A stretch of 64,000 nt of DNA from Lysinibacillus piscis. GTDB taxonomy: Bacteria; Bacillota; Bacilli; Bacillales_A; Planococcaceae. The stretch covers positions 930,001 to 994,000 of the forward strand of contig NZ_BRZA01000001.1 in assembly GCF_026012395.1 (NCBI RefSeq), given 5' to 3'. A program made the position numbers and the translations under genes. Below are positions 1-9,055 of this stretch, in pieces (position 1 is the first letter of the stretch; each line of letters begins with the position of its first letter). Below the pieces are notes generated by a model, which did no database searches, was not told the origin of the DNA, and worked only from the letters and a program-made list of their open reading frames with translations.

Positions 1-1600
1 ATTTCAAAATACCTGTTGCTAACATCGCCTTTTGTCTGTTAATTGCGTCACTATGCAATGGTATCATACTTAAAAATAGCATACTTTCAATAAAATCTAC
101 GTATAACTTCACATAAGGATCCTGTAAAAATTGTTGCTCAAATAGTTGTACAATTTCCTTATGATGCTCCTTTGTAAAAAGCTCGAATACTATATTAGCT
201 CCATCCTCTTGAAAATAAAATTGCTCCCGAATAATAAAATCATAATATCCACGGACAGAATGGCTTAATTTTGCCAAATCATATACTGTATCCCCATAAA
301 TCGAACGCTCTCCGAAAGAACCTCTAGGATCAATAATACGCATAATACCATTATAAATATCATACAAAATATTACTAAAACATAAATCTCCATGCATTAT
401 AGTAAATTGTTTTGGAAGTTTATGCTTTACATATTGATAAAGTTGACTATATACGTTTTCAAGAGAATTTAATATCTTTTCTAATGGCATAATTACTATA
501 TGATTAATTTTCTCTACAGTACTCACTTTTTTCAACACTTCTGGCCAATCATAACTTGTTAAACGATTCAATGTTTTTTGTACGTACATATTAAATCTTA
601 TATCGTCTATATTGACTGTCTGTTGCTGAAATTGATTAAAATGCTCTACTAGATTGCTAATTCGTTCAAAAATTAATCGCCAATCTTCAATAGGCAGATT
701 ATTAATGACGTATCGTTCTGATAATGATCGATAACTATAATACTCCATTTCAATAAACTCATTTGTATGTTCTATCGAGTAGTTAAAAATTCTTGGTACC
801 GCATATTGTAAATCTTTAGGTAAATTAATATACCATAGTATTTCATCGATAAATTTCGCTGTATTCTTACTTCGTTTTTGTAAAATGCCCTTTTTGGCAT
901 CTAAAATAATTTCATTGAATGCTCGTGTTTGTCCTGTGGCCTCAATTAATCGATCCAAATGCCCTAAATCAATCCAACTTTCACGAGTAATTTCGATTAA
1001 CTGTAATGGATACTCTCGATGATATTGTTCCAACGCAACAAATAAAGCATCTATAGTATTATTTTCAGTAAGTACCTCACATAATAGCTGCCTAAAATAC
1101 ATTGGTTGTTGAATATGTATAGTACCTACAACTGCAAAATCTTGCTGTGATATAGATGTTTTATCCTTAAACAGTAGCTCACCTTGATGGATAGTAACAG
1201 TTGTCCAACGCCATGCATCATTTACTTGGCATATCAATATACTATTCGGCGTATGTGCTTCAACATTATGCAGTATTGTATCGCCAAAATGGATTGTCAT
1301 TTGATCTAATTCATTAAAGTGGATTTGTTGCATTAAATGATAGATTGTATGTCCTAATGTTTGTGGCTGTGCAATCTCTACTAATTCCACTTCTAATCGT
1401 GATTTTCTGACATACTGTTCTACCAGAGATTTCCCCTCACATAGCCCTACCAAAATCCTTGAATCCCTGTAATTTTTATGTACATATTGCAATATCGTTT
1501 CATTTTGATACGTTAATAGTACAGGTGGAATATGACCAAATTCCTTTCTTAAATCGGATGCTATATATTTTGCAGAAGGGATAATCACATAGTTTGTCAT
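1..1600 (-). CDS. Nucleotidyltransferase-like / phosphotransferase (APH-choline kinase fold) fusion, 3' end missing
   Basis: Partial: the frame is open from an ATG at 1600 to the window edge, giving 533 codons. The C-terminal half has the kinase catalytic signature of the aminoglycoside/choline phosphotransferase fold: I-M-H-G-D at residues 401-405, followed by an N (SNILYD) and the metal-binding D424 in I-I-D-P-R-G. The N-terminal part begins MTNYVIIPSAKY and resembles nucleotidyltransferases that lost the GxGTR loop, but this is weaker. The start codon overlaps the stop of the upstream nucleotidyltransferase by 4 bp, so the two are translationally coupled. Its likely role is phosphorylating a small sugar or alcohol for glycan decoration; the substrate cannot be read from sequence. 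A LicA/LicC-like choline or polyol activation role is an alternative. Confidence 0.7.
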   Translation of the reverse strand, partial: MTNYVIIPSAKYIASDLRKEFGHIPPVLLTYQNETILQYVHKNYRDSRILVGLCEGKSLVEQYVRKSRLEVELVEIAQPQTLGHTIYHLMQQIHFNELDQMTIHFGDTILHNVEAHTPNSILICQVNDAWRWTTVTIHQGELLFKDKTSISQQDFAVVGTIHIQQPMYFRQLLCEVLTENNTIDALFVALEQYHREYPLQLIEITRESWIDLGHLDRLIEATGQTRAFNEIILDAKKGILQKRSKNTAKFIDEILWYINLPKDLQYAVPRIFNYSIEHTNEFIEMEYYSYRSLSERYVINNLPIEDWRLIFERISNLVEHFNQFQQQTVNIDDIRFNMYVQKTLNRLTSYDWPEVLKKVSTVEKINHIVIMPLEKILNSLENVYSQLYQYVKHKLPKQFTIMHGDLCFSNILYDIYNGIMRIIDPRGSFGERSIYGDTVYDLAKLSHSVRGYYDFIIREQFYFQEDGANIVFELFTKEHHKEIVQLFEQQFLQDPYVKLYVDFIESMLFLSMIPLHSDAINRQKAMLATGILK

Positions 1601-2310
1601 CTATTCAAATTCACCTCACTAAAAGCTTTATCAAATACTGTAACCTCTGCTGGTGTACCAAGTGGAATAACGTTTTGTGAAGGAATTTTCACATCTTTTA
1701 TGAGCTTACCGCTACGAATCATGGTTTCATAAATTGGTGCTATATATTTTTCAACAGATGATAGATTTGAGTAAGTAACATTATAGTATTCTTTATAATC
1801 ATTAGAAGAAGCAAAATAATAAAGTCCTACAGTTGCCCATTCAGATATACGCCTTTTTTCAGCAATTTCTATTACTTTATTTTGAGCATCTGATTTAGTA
1901 AAACTCCAATGAGTACCTTCAGCTGAAAAAACAGGAATCATACCATCTACTCCTTCTTCTATTTCTATTGCAGCTAAATCCTTAACATATGTATCAATAT
2001 TATAGATAGCTATAGATTCGTCTTTAGTCGTTAACGCAAATAAAGCTGTTTCCGCCTGACCAGATGTGAAGTGATTAATTTTGACACAAGAATATCGTTC
2101 TATTCCTAACTGATGACACTGCTGTTGAACAAAATCTTCATCCTGTCGCAAAACAAAAACAAATTCAGCAGATGTAAACCATTTTTCTAATGATTGAAGC
2201 GACCATGTAAATAGCGTTTTATTATGGCATAATAGTTTGTATTTCGGAAGTTTATAGCCACTTTTTTTAAAGCGACTACTCTCTCCAGCCATCGTTATGA
2301 TTATTTTCAT
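1597..2310 (-). CDS. Sugar/polyol nucleotidyltransferase-like protein
   Basis: This 237-residue protein begins MKIIITMAGESSRF, the nucleotide-binding loop of the GT-A-fold NTP transferase family (x-MAG-x-GSRF with S in place of one G), followed by the family-typical GYKLPKYKL, where the lysine would contact the sugar phosphate. The D-x-D-like metal site is NIDTYV at about residues 104-109. It is expected to activate a phosphorylated sugar or alcohol with NTP in the cytoplasm. It overlaps the downstream kinase gene (4 bp) and the upstream HAD phosphatase gene (4 bp), so phosphatase, nucleotidyltransferase and kinase look like one small pathway. The substrate is unknown. Confidence 0.7.
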   Translation of the reverse strand: MKIIITMAGESSRFKKSGYKLPKYKLLCHNKTLFTWSLQSLEKWFTSAEFVFVLRQDEDFVQQQCHQLGIERYSCVKINHFTSGQAETALFALTTKDESIAIYNIDTYVKDLAAIEIEEGVDGMIPVFSAEGTHWSFTKSDAQNKVIEIAEKRRISEWATVGLYYFASSNDYKEYYNVTYSNLSSVEKYIAPIYETMIRSGKLIKDVKIPSQNVIPLGTPAEVTVFDKAFSEVNLNR

Positions 2311-2702
2311 AGTTGTGCATCTCTCTTCAATAAATTCATAATTTCATCATACGAATTATCAATAAATTCTCTAGGGCGAATTGCTCGATCATCTATATAA
2401 AATCCTTCATGACCACACCATGGTTTGCCAACGTGTAATTCGTCAAATGGGATATCATGTTCTTTTAACCATTCGACTAATGAAGGCAGTGTATGGACAT
2501 TTATCTTCCCAATATTTCCATCAAATGTACGCATTTGTCGACTTGTATAAAGCGAAATGTGAAAACCTGTTTCCTTATATGCTCGTAACTGCGCTACAAA
2601 TTCTTCATTTGGAATAGCTGTACTATAATCTCCCTTGACTTTAAGCTCTGTATAGATTGTTCCATCTATATCCACAACAAGAACTTTTCCTGTTTCAATC
2701 AC
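2307..2702 (-). CDS. HAD-family phosphatase, capsule/glycan biosynthesis type
   Basis: This 131-residue protein carries HAD motif I as VDIDGTIY near residue 10 (nucleophile D and acid/base D), a motif II serine or threonine in SLYTSRQMR, a lysine in HVGKPWCG and the motif III/IV acidic pair in GFYIDDRAI. It is a short, capless HAD of the kind found next to sugar nucleotidyltransferases in capsule loci. It probably dephosphorylates a sugar phosphate before or after activation. It is coupled by a 4-bp overlap to the nucleotidyltransferase downstream and sits 1 bp after the glycosyltransferase stop codon. Confidence 0.75.
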   Translation of the reverse strand: MIETGKVLVVDIDGTIYTELKVKGDYSTAIPNEEFVAQLRAYKETGFHISLYTSRQMRTFDGNIGKINVHTLPSLVEWLKEHDIPFDELHVGKPWCGHEGFYIDDRAIRPREFIDNSYDEIMNLLKRDAQL

Positions 2703-2703
2703 G

Positions 2704-3909
2704 TCAAATATCCTCTATTCCAAATAAATTTTCGTTGATTTCGATAAATTCAATGAGAGATTTTGCTCGCTGTTCCCATGAATGTTGTTCTAATGCCAAG
2801 GTTTGTCCTTTAATCGCCACATTATATAGTGCTTCCTCATCCTGTAAATAATAGTTTAGGATATTTGGTGCTTTTTGAAGCTCTGTCCATTTATACAATA
2901 CAATATCTTCGTTATTTGTAAATTGTTCCTCATAATAAGTACTAATATCTGAAAAAACAGCAGCTCCATTGACCATTGCAGCGAAAACCCTTTCATGCCC
3001 ACCATGAACAAAATGTGTATTCGTATTTAAGACAATTTTAGCTCTCGGTAATAAATCTAACGTTTCTTCAAATGTTCCCTCTTCCTTAATCGTAAATGAC
3101 TTCCATTTATCTTTCATTGAAGCCCAACCTTGTCCGTAAATAGTTACAGGTATTTCAGCCTCTGCTAATGTATTTAAAATAGAATATCTTCTCATCGCAT
3201 GCACATAAGTATTAACATAAGGCATTACTTGATGTAATTTATTGAGTTGTTGTTTAGATAAATGTATATTACGTGTTGCTAACACATAATTTAATCCTTC
3301 TTCAAAGCTTATTGTATCTTGTGATAAGATTACCTCAACCACTTCATCTAATAAGTTAGCAAAATTTTCCCCATAATTCTCCCATGGTTTTTGAGGAATT
3401 CCTCTAAATGAGCCTGTAAATAACACAGGAATATCTCTTTTAGCTATGAACTCTTCTTTTGTATGAATTGTTATCGGTTTTTTCGTATTAAAATTACCAC
3501 CAGGTGTCCATAATTTGGTCGCCTTAAAGTGATTTTCTGGGAAATACGTATGAACAAAATTTAGATGTCCTTTATCTAACATCATTACATAATGGTGATC
3601 AATTTTATGAGCTAATCTTTCTAAATGCATGTGTGGATGATCTACATAAGCAGCGACAAAAGGAACATTCAATAAATTATAAATACTCTTTCCTTCAATA
3701 TTCATGTTCACGCCTATTCCATTAAATGCGAAAAATAAACTAATAGGCTCATTTATATATTTATCTAATGTACTGTAAGCATCATCTTGAGTTAAATCAA
3801 TCACCACTGATTCATATCCTAAATTTCTTAAAGCTATATGTAATTGATCAATATGTAATCTTAATGAACCGTAGTTTGATTGACCCTTAAAAAGAATGAT
3901 TCTTGACAT
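2704..3909 (-). CDS. Glycosyltransferase, CgeB/GT-B type
   Basis: About 401 residues from the ATG at 3909, which is preceded by a clear GAGGAG site; a longer start inside the pseI gene is possible but has no good site. The C-terminal third has the nucleotide-sugar binding half of a GT-B enzyme: TIYGQGW, LPRAKIVLNTNTHFVHGG, then ER(V)FAAMVNGAAVFSD, matching the 'glycosyl transferases group 1_2' region seen in CgeB/YkvP-like proteins. Lying directly after pseI and pseG, it is a candidate for adding the CMP-Pse-derived or another sugar to the flagellin glycan. The donor is inferred only from context. Confidence 0.7.
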   Translation of the reverse strand: MSRIILFKGQSNYGSLRLHIDQLHIALRNLGYESVVIDLTQDDAYSTLDKYINEPISLFFAFNGIGVNMNIEGKSIYNLLNVPFVAAYVDHPHMHLERLAHKIDHHYVMMLDKGHLNFVHTYFPENHFKATKLWTPGGNFNTKKPITIHTKEEFIAKRDIPVLFTGSFRGIPQKPWENYGENFANLLDEVVEVILSQDTISFEEGLNYVLATRNIHLSKQQLNKLHQVMPYVNTYVHAMRRYSILNTLAEAEIPVTIYGQGWASMKDKWKSFTIKEEGTFEETLDLLPRAKIVLNTNTHFVHGGHERVFAAMVNGAAVFSDISTYYEEQFTNNEDIVLYKWTELQKAPNILNYYLQDEEALYNVAIKGQTLALEQHSWEQRAKSLIEFIEINENLFGIEDI

Positions 3910-3926
3910 GATTTTCTCCTCTTTCT

Positions 3927-4973
3927 TTAAAATAATAACTCCCAACTAAGTGGTGTACCTTTCACAACATTTTGTTTTACAGTTTTCCCTAAAACTAAAT
4001 CATAATATTTAGTCGATAGTCCTAATCCAGGTCGTACATTACGTAAATTTTCAGCTGTAAGAATGTCTCCAGCCTGTAAATCTTCTCCTATATAGAGAGA
4101 GCGCCTAAATTTCGTTGAATCCTTCTCTGCTTCTGTTGGTCCATAGCTTACCTTGCCCAAGCTTTGCCACGCTCGCTCTGTTTCTTCTACAAGCATCTTT
4201 AGTTCATGTGGCTCCATCGAAAATGCCGAATCCACTCCACCATCTGTACGTGATGTTGTAAAATGCTTCTCAATAACTGTTGCTCCAAGCGTTACAGCGG
4301 CTACTGATACCCCAACCCCCATCGTATGATCAGATAAACCAATCTCCGTCTTAAACAACTCTCGCATATGTGGAATTGTTGCAAGGTTTGAATTTGCTGG
4401 TGTTGCAGGATAAGTACTTGTACATTTTAATAAAACGATTTGCTCATTGCCCTCTGCTTGAGCAGCACGCACTGCCTCATCAAGCTCGGCAGCAGTCGCC
4501 ATTCCTGTTGAAATAATCATTGGCTTTCCTGTTTTCGCTACTTTACGAATTAACGGAATATCCACATTTTCAAACGAAGCTATTTTATAAGCAGGAACAT
4601 TTAACGTTTCCAAAAAATCAACTGCAGTTTCATCAAAAGGTGAACTGAATGCTAATAGCCCAAGCTCATTGGCCCTATCAAAAATGGCCTTATGCCATTC
4701 CCAAGGTGTATAAGCCTCCTTATATAAATTATACAAAGAGTTACCCTTCCATAAATTAGCATCATCTTGAATAAAAAATTCTCCTGTATGTAAATCAAGC
4801 GTAATTGTATCAGGTGTATATGTTTGAAGCTTTAATGCGTCTACACCCGCCTCTGCCGCAAGATCTACTAAATGTAATGCACGCTCTAGTGACTGGTTAT
4901 GATTCCCAGACATTTCTGCAATAATAAAAGGCTTTACATGTCGTCCTATTTCTTTATGTCCAATTTTTATCAT
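3927..4973 (-). CDS. pseI: Pseudaminic acid synthase
   Basis: This 348-residue protein belongs to the NeuB/SpsE family. The N-terminal TIM barrel contains FIIAEMSGNHNQ, DALKLQTYTPDT, SSPFDETAVDFLE and ISTGMAT. It also has the metal-binding/PEP region near GLSDHTMG and a C-terminal SAF (antifreeze-like) domain from about residue 290 (SLYIGEDLQAG). PseI condenses 6-deoxy-AltdiNAc with phosphoenolpyruvate to make pseudaminic acid. The SGNHNQ and NDGG-type features favour Pse over sialic or legionaminic acid, and the PseG neighbour supports this. The start overlaps the pseG stop by 4 bp. Confidence 0.9.
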   Translation of the reverse strand: MIKIGHKEIGRHVKPFIIAEMSGNHNQSLERALHLVDLAAEAGVDALKLQTYTPDTITLDLHTGEFFIQDDANLWKGNSLYNLYKEAYTPWEWHKAIFDRANELGLLAFSSPFDETAVDFLETLNVPAYKIASFENVDIPLIRKVAKTGKPMIISTGMATAAELDEAVRAAQAEGNEQIVLLKCTSTYPATPANSNLATIPHMRELFKTEIGLSDHTMGVGVSVAAVTLGATVIEKHFTTSRTDGGVDSAFSMEPHELKMLVEETERAWQSLGKVSYGPTEAEKDSTKFRRSLYIGEDLQAGDILTAENLRNVRPGLGLSTKYYDLVLGKTVKQNVVKGTPLSWELLF

Positions 4974-5926
4974 TTAATCAACTCCATTATTTCATATAGC
5001 CAAGCATTTGGTTGCTGATTTGCTGTCAATTCCAATCCTTTATTGCTCATACCGTCTATCTTTATATCAGATAATAATTGATCATACGTCTCAGTTGTTA
5101 CTTGCTCATGCCAACCTAAATTGACCGTAACTCCTAATGCATTTGCGTAAATAGTCGTCTCTCTTTGATTATCGGCAACAATTGTCGAACTTGAAGGAAG
5201 TCCCACGTAACAGCGCTCCCAAAGTGTGCTTCCACCAGCCCCAATAGCAAAGTCTGCTAACTGCATGAGTTTTGCCATATAGTTAATTTGACAATGATAG
5301 TGATAATTTCTCATCTTACAAATTTGTTCGATTTGTTCTTTCATAGGGTTACTGCCACCCACAACGATATCAATATGGACGAAGTTACATCTCTCTAATG
5401 CATTTAATATTTTCATTGTTTCATTCGTTGGATCGCTGCCTCCCATAAACACAAGCAAACGTTCAACTTTAGTATTGCGATGACCTAGCTGTTCTCTCTC
5501 CTGAATAAACTCATCACGCATAATTAAATATTTAGGACCAAGTAGCTTCATACAATGTGCTGGCACTTTTCCATCATAACGTGTTTCAAATTGTGCAATC
5601 ACATTTTGATCTACTAACAAATCACAATCATGCTCTCTTGCTAAATCATCTATCACTACTATCTTTTGTGTGTATGGGCGAATAGCTTGTTCCCACGTCT
5701 TATCTAATTGATAATGGTCGATAATATATAAATCTGCCTGCTGTGTAGAAGTAATATTTACAAAACCTTCATTTGCCACGAAATCAATCAAATTCCCCTC
5801 TAAAGCGTCCATCCAAAATAATACCTGACACCCTCGATTACGAAGATTTTTAGCAATCGTCAAGCAGCGCATCACATGACCACTGCCGATTGCAACAGAG
5901 GCATCTGTACGAATAATAATATTCAT
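4970..5926 (-). CDS. pseG: UDP-2,4-diacetamido-2,4,6-trideoxy-L-altropyranose hydrolase
   Basis: This 318-residue protein is a GT-B-like hydrolase of the PseG family. It begins with the diagnostic IIIRTDASVAIGSGHVMRC (glycine-rich loop and catalytic-site histidine) and continues with VVIDDLAREHDCDLLVDQN, FMGGSDPTN and FAIGAGGSTLWERC. It removes UDP to give the free sugar for PseI. It is the first gene of a six-gene overlapping set (pseG, pseI, glycosyltransferase, HAD, nucleotidyltransferase, kinase). It is separated from pseF by a terminator, so it needs its own promoter in 5927-6032. Confidence 0.9.
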   Translation of the reverse strand: MNIIIRTDASVAIGSGHVMRCLTIAKNLRNRGCQVLFWMDALEGNLIDFVANEGFVNITSTQQADLYIIDHYQLDKTWEQAIRPYTQKIVVIDDLAREHDCDLLVDQNVIAQFETRYDGKVPAHCMKLLGPKYLIMRDEFIQEREQLGHRNTKVERLLVFMGGSDPTNETMKILNALERCNFVHIDIVVGGSNPMKEQIEQICKMRNYHYHCQINYMAKLMQLADFAIGAGGSTLWERCYVGLPSSSTIVADNQRETTIYANALGVTVNLGWHEQVTTETYDQLLSDIKIDGMSNKGLELTANQQPNAWLYEIMELIK

Positions 5927-6032
5927 TTCATATCACCTTATTATTTCAAATTCACTGATTTCAACTTAAGTTTAGTTTATCATACTTAAGTTCATTAGAT
6001 TAAAGTCATTACATACTAAAATTTCAATAAAA

Positions 6033-6075
6033 ATAAGGGGATTTGTTTAGTTTTCACTAAAGCAAATCCCCTTAT
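6033..6075 (-). terminator. Rho-independent terminator after pseF
   Basis: A perfect 13-bp inverted repeat (6033-6045 with 6063-6075, AAGGGGATTTG core) is followed on the minus strand by a T-rich run. It lies 6 bp after the pseF stop codon and divides the ligase-luxE-luxC-pseF transcript from the pseG transcript. Confidence 0.85.
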
Positions 6076-6081
6076 AGCGTC

Positions 6082-6804
6082 TTAAATTACTGGCTTTTGC
6101 TCAATATGCGCATTAATCTGTGCAATCTCTGGATTGGCCTTCAAAAATCGAATAACCTCTTCACTCGACACTAATGGATTTTGAAAATGCTCTGCAATAG
6201 CCTTTATTAATTCATAATCTTCTTCTGTATCTAATGTAATACGAAGCTCTGGTGCTTGGCGATTCACAGGCACTTTATATGTCACAGCCTCAAACTGTTC
6301 CTTAAATTCATACGCATAATAGGTTACATGCTCACGATGACGTGGCTCTTTTCCCATCTCATCAATACGCAACAATGTATCATAAGAAATAATTTCGACT
6401 GCTAATCCACGTGGCAGCTCACCTTCAAGTAACATTACATCTTTCCGCTCTTTTGCCATTAACGCAACCATCTCACTAGCCATTTCATAATCAACAAATG
6501 GACAATCCGATGTCACACGCATTACATAGTCAGGCTCATACAGTTTCGCACACTGTACATAACGATCTAATACATCATTCTCAGAGCCACGGTAATAAGC
6601 TACCTTATGCTCTTCACACCAATTAGCAATGGCATCATCCTGTGGCAATATACTTGTTGCTACAATAACCTCTGCCACGCCTTTGATAGCACGACAGCGA
6701 GCAATATCATATGTTAACACATCAACATGGTGTAGAGGTTTTAAAATTTTTCCTGGTAAGCGGGAAGAGCCCATTCTTGCTTGAATAATCACGATTATAT
6801 TCAT
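6082..6804 (-). CDS. pseF: Cytidylyltransferase, PseF/SpsF type (CMP-pseudaminic acid synthetase candidate)
   Basis: About 240 residues from the ATG at 6804, which overlaps the luxC-like stop by 4 bp and has a GGAAAG-GTGATG ribosome site. The N-terminus VIIQARMGSSRLPGK is the CTP-binding loop of SpsF/NeuA-like cytidylyltransferases. RVTSDCPFVDY supplies the metal-binding aspartates and LRITLDTEEDYELI is the family's C-terminal signature. It is expected to make CMP-Pse from Pse and CTP. The SpsF family also includes enzymes acting on other sugars, so the assignment to Pse rests on pseG, pseI and pseH around it. Confidence 0.8.
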   Translation of the reverse strand: MNIIVIIQARMGSSRLPGKILKPLHHVDVLTYDIARCRAIKGVAEVIVATSILPQDDAIANWCEEHKVAYYRGSENDVLDRYVQCAKLYEPDYVMRVTSDCPFVDYEMASEMVALMAKERKDVMLLEGELPRGLAVEIISYDTLLRIDEMGKEPRHREHVTYYAYEFKEQFEAVTYKVPVNRQAPELRITLDTEEDYELIKAIAEHFQNPLVSSEEVIRFLKANPEIAQINAHIEQKPVI

Positions 6805-7997
6805 CTCATCACCACTTTCCTTGTAAATGAAGTTAGAAAGCTTTGCCCATCCCAAGCCCCATCAAAATCAAGTGCTTGTCCAATCGGTACAATTCTGTCC
6901 AATCCACGAGAAGACACAGCTTCAATAAACGCTTGTAATTCTTGTTTTTCGATACCAAAGTAAGCCAGTGTTTGGTCTTTATCACAAATTATTGAGCTAG
7001 CATCCATTAAATTTTCCACATCGTATTCATAAAATAGCCCTCCACCACAATGCACTTCACGTACATTTGGCTCAATATGCTCAAATTGTACACGAGAATA
7101 ATAAATATCACTGCTAATATGACTTACTTGCTCCTCTACTGCCAATTGAAGTGCCGTCGTATATTTTAATACTTGTGTTGCTGCAAATAGCTCATATTGT
7201 TTACTCTTAATTACTTTATCAAGTGCTGACCAAAAGTGGGCCTTAGCCTCGGTTTGTTGTTTACCTGTCCAAATAACTAACCGCGGTGATGAGCATGCCA
7301 TTTGATCAAACCAAAAGACATCATTATAAAATCGCTCTACTAATGCAGCTAACTCCCCATCCTCTAAAGAAGCTACTACATCACTATTCAATGTGGCTAA
7401 TGAAAAACGGTCAGGAAAGGCTAATTCATTAGCTAAAGGAGCTAACGGTATACGGCGAATTGCTTCTACTGTCGCATCTCCTCCCCAAATAACACGCGTA
7501 TGACATACTGCACTAATTTGCTCTGTTGCCTGCTCCTCATGCCCATATGTACAAATAAGTGTTTGTCTAGCAATGGATTCAAACTCTGGTTTAACAAACT
7601 CCTCTAAAATAACTTGCAAAAGCACATTCAACCCATTCTGCTCCTTGCTTGAAATACGTAAAATATTGCGATTACCAGCAAGCAATGAAAGCATCCAAGA
7701 ATAAACAAAAATTGTATCAACATTCGATGGTGCAATATGAAATACAGTTCCTCTTGCGCGAACAAAGGAATCTCCATGCTGTCGCTCAAATTCTTCCTGC
7801 ATTTGTTTTATATTTGCCTTACGTAGCCAATAACCTAATGCCACAATTTCTGGCTGCTGACGCATATGTACAAAACGCTTTGACAATGCTTGTGTAAAAG
7901 GTATGATGTGTTTATCAAATGGACGATTGGTTGGTGTTTTTTGTAAATCATCTAATGCCTCATTAAAGGATTTTTGCAGTGGCCAAAATAACTTCAT
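6801..7997 (-). CDS. LuxC-like acyl reductase
   Basis: This 398-residue protein is related to LuxC, the NADPH-dependent acyl reductase. An N-terminal half of aldehyde-dehydrogenase type is visible: GTVFHIAPSNVDTIFVYSW and ILRISSKEQNG. The nucleophile candidate is the cysteine in FDQMACSSPRLV at about residue 230-240, matching the C-S-S-P motif of LuxC proteins. LuxC reduces a fatty acyl group handed over by LuxE to an aldehyde. No luciferase genes (luxA/luxB) are present, so this is not bioluminescence. The gene overlaps its luxE-like and pseF neighbours by 4 bp each, which ties acyl reduction to Pse metabolism. Confidence 0.8.
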   Translation of the reverse strand: MKLFWPLQKSFNEALDDLQKTPTNRPFDKHIIPFTQALSKRFVHMRQQPEIVALGYWLRKANIKQMQEEFERQHGDSFVRARGTVFHIAPSNVDTIFVYSWMLSLLAGNRNILRISSKEQNGLNVLLQVILEEFVKPEFESIARQTLICTYGHEEQATEQISAVCHTRVIWGGDATVEAIRRIPLAPLANELAFPDRFSLATLNSDVVASLEDGELAALVERFYNDVFWFDQMACSSPRLVIWTGKQQTEAKAHFWSALDKVIKSKQYELFAATQVLKYTTALQLAVEEQVSHISSDIYYSRVQFEHIEPNVREVHCGGGLFYEYDVENLMDASSIICDKDQTLAYFGIEKQELQAFIEAVSSRGLDRIVPIGQALDFDGAWDGQSFLTSFTRKVVMR

Positions 7998-9055
7998 CCC
8001 TGTCCACCTCCTTGAAACGTATCACTACAACCTCGTAACTCTGCTTTTGGAATGCGCCCTGCTACTGAAAAATATTTTCCTTTCCAGCCACATGGACAAT
8101 CATCTATCCCATGAACCGTTCCTAAATCCTCCGTTAATAAGGAGTGACCTGGATAACTTTTTGGTAGCTCGCTCACTACTTGAATCAATCCTTGTTCTCC
8201 AACTGCTACAGGTTTAAACGTAATCGTATCTCGAATAATTACATCTGCATAGCTCGGTGCATGTAAATATCCTTCACTACATTCCACAAAAATAGAGCCA
8301 ACTTGTTCAACCATGCCGTAGTAATTATGCACTTCTTGAATACCTAACTGCTCCTGTAATAATCGATTAAAAGTTCGGGCATCCACCGCTTCATCCTTCA
8401 GTTTTTTCCAGCCACCACCATGAATTAACACACTATTAGCAAAATGAAGCGCAATATCTTTATCACGGATTTTCTTATAAATATACTGCCAAATCATAAA
8501 CGTAAAGCCGAACAATAAAATACGTTGCCCCTCATATTCCTTTAAATAAGTCTGTAATCCTTCAACATCCAATGTCATATCATCGTTCAATGCATAAAAA
8601 TGCTTGCGTCCGAAATTGGAAAATCCTAAAATACCAGCTCCCCTAGCACTAAATGATTTTCGGTCCTTTAGCACAGACTTCGTATCTAAAATAATCATCG
8701 GTAGACGTTTACCACCTAAAATTGGCTTCATTACTTCTACCAGTGTCTTTGTTTGTACAATAGATGTTTCCTTATCTAAATAAATTTTTGACACCTGCTG
8801 TCCTGTTGTTCCACTTGATGTTAACACTTTAACAATCTCCTCCTGTGGAACAGATTTTAAGTCCATTAGCTTAAATAATTGCACAGGCAAATAAGGGATT
8901 TCTTCTATATGATTGGCGCTAATCTGTAACTTGCTTTTTTCAAGCATTCTTCGGTATGGCTCACAATTCATCTTATGCCATGCTGTCAGCTCATTTAATT
9001 TCTCAAGCAACAGCTGCTCTTTTTCAGCTTGCGCTAAATGATATGGGACTGTCAT
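7994..9055 (-). CDS. LuxE/PaaK-like acyl-protein synthetase
   Basis: This 353-residue member of the LuxE family (ANL superfamily) has the adenylation P-loop-like TSSGTTGQQVSKIY at about residues 92-105, an IHGGGWKKL motif and YYGMVEQVGSIF, which corresponds to the A5 motif. The C-terminus has CPCGWKGKYFSVAGR and then ELRGCSDTF, where the cysteine fits the acyl-accepting residue near the C-terminus of LuxE. In the lux system LuxE activates a fatty acid as acyl-AMP, takes the acyl group on cysteine and passes it to LuxC. It overlaps both neighbours by 4 bp. Confidence 0.8.
   Translation of the reverse strand: MTVPYHLAQAEKEQLLLEKLNELTAWHKMNCEPYRRMLEKSKLQISANHIEEIPYLPVQLFKLMDLKSVPQEEIVKVLTSSGTTGQQVSKIYLDKETSIVQTKTLVEVMKPILGGKRLPMIILDTKSVLKDRKSFSARGAGILGFSNFGRKHFYALNDDMTLDVEGLQTYLKEYEGQRILLFGFTFMIWQYIYKKIRDKDIALHFANSVLIHGGGWKKLKDEAVDARTFNRLLQEQLGIQEVHNYYGMVEQVGSIFVECSEGYLHAPSYADVIIRDTITFKPVAVGEQGLIQVVSELPKSYPGHSLLTEDLGTVHGIDDCPCGWKGKYFSVAGRIPKAELRGCSDTFQGGGQG

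Noticed and set aside
6801-9055. Bioluminescence (lux) operon
   Set aside because: LuxC- and LuxE-like proteins are present, but there is no luxA, luxB or luxD; the context is pseudaminic acid synthesis.
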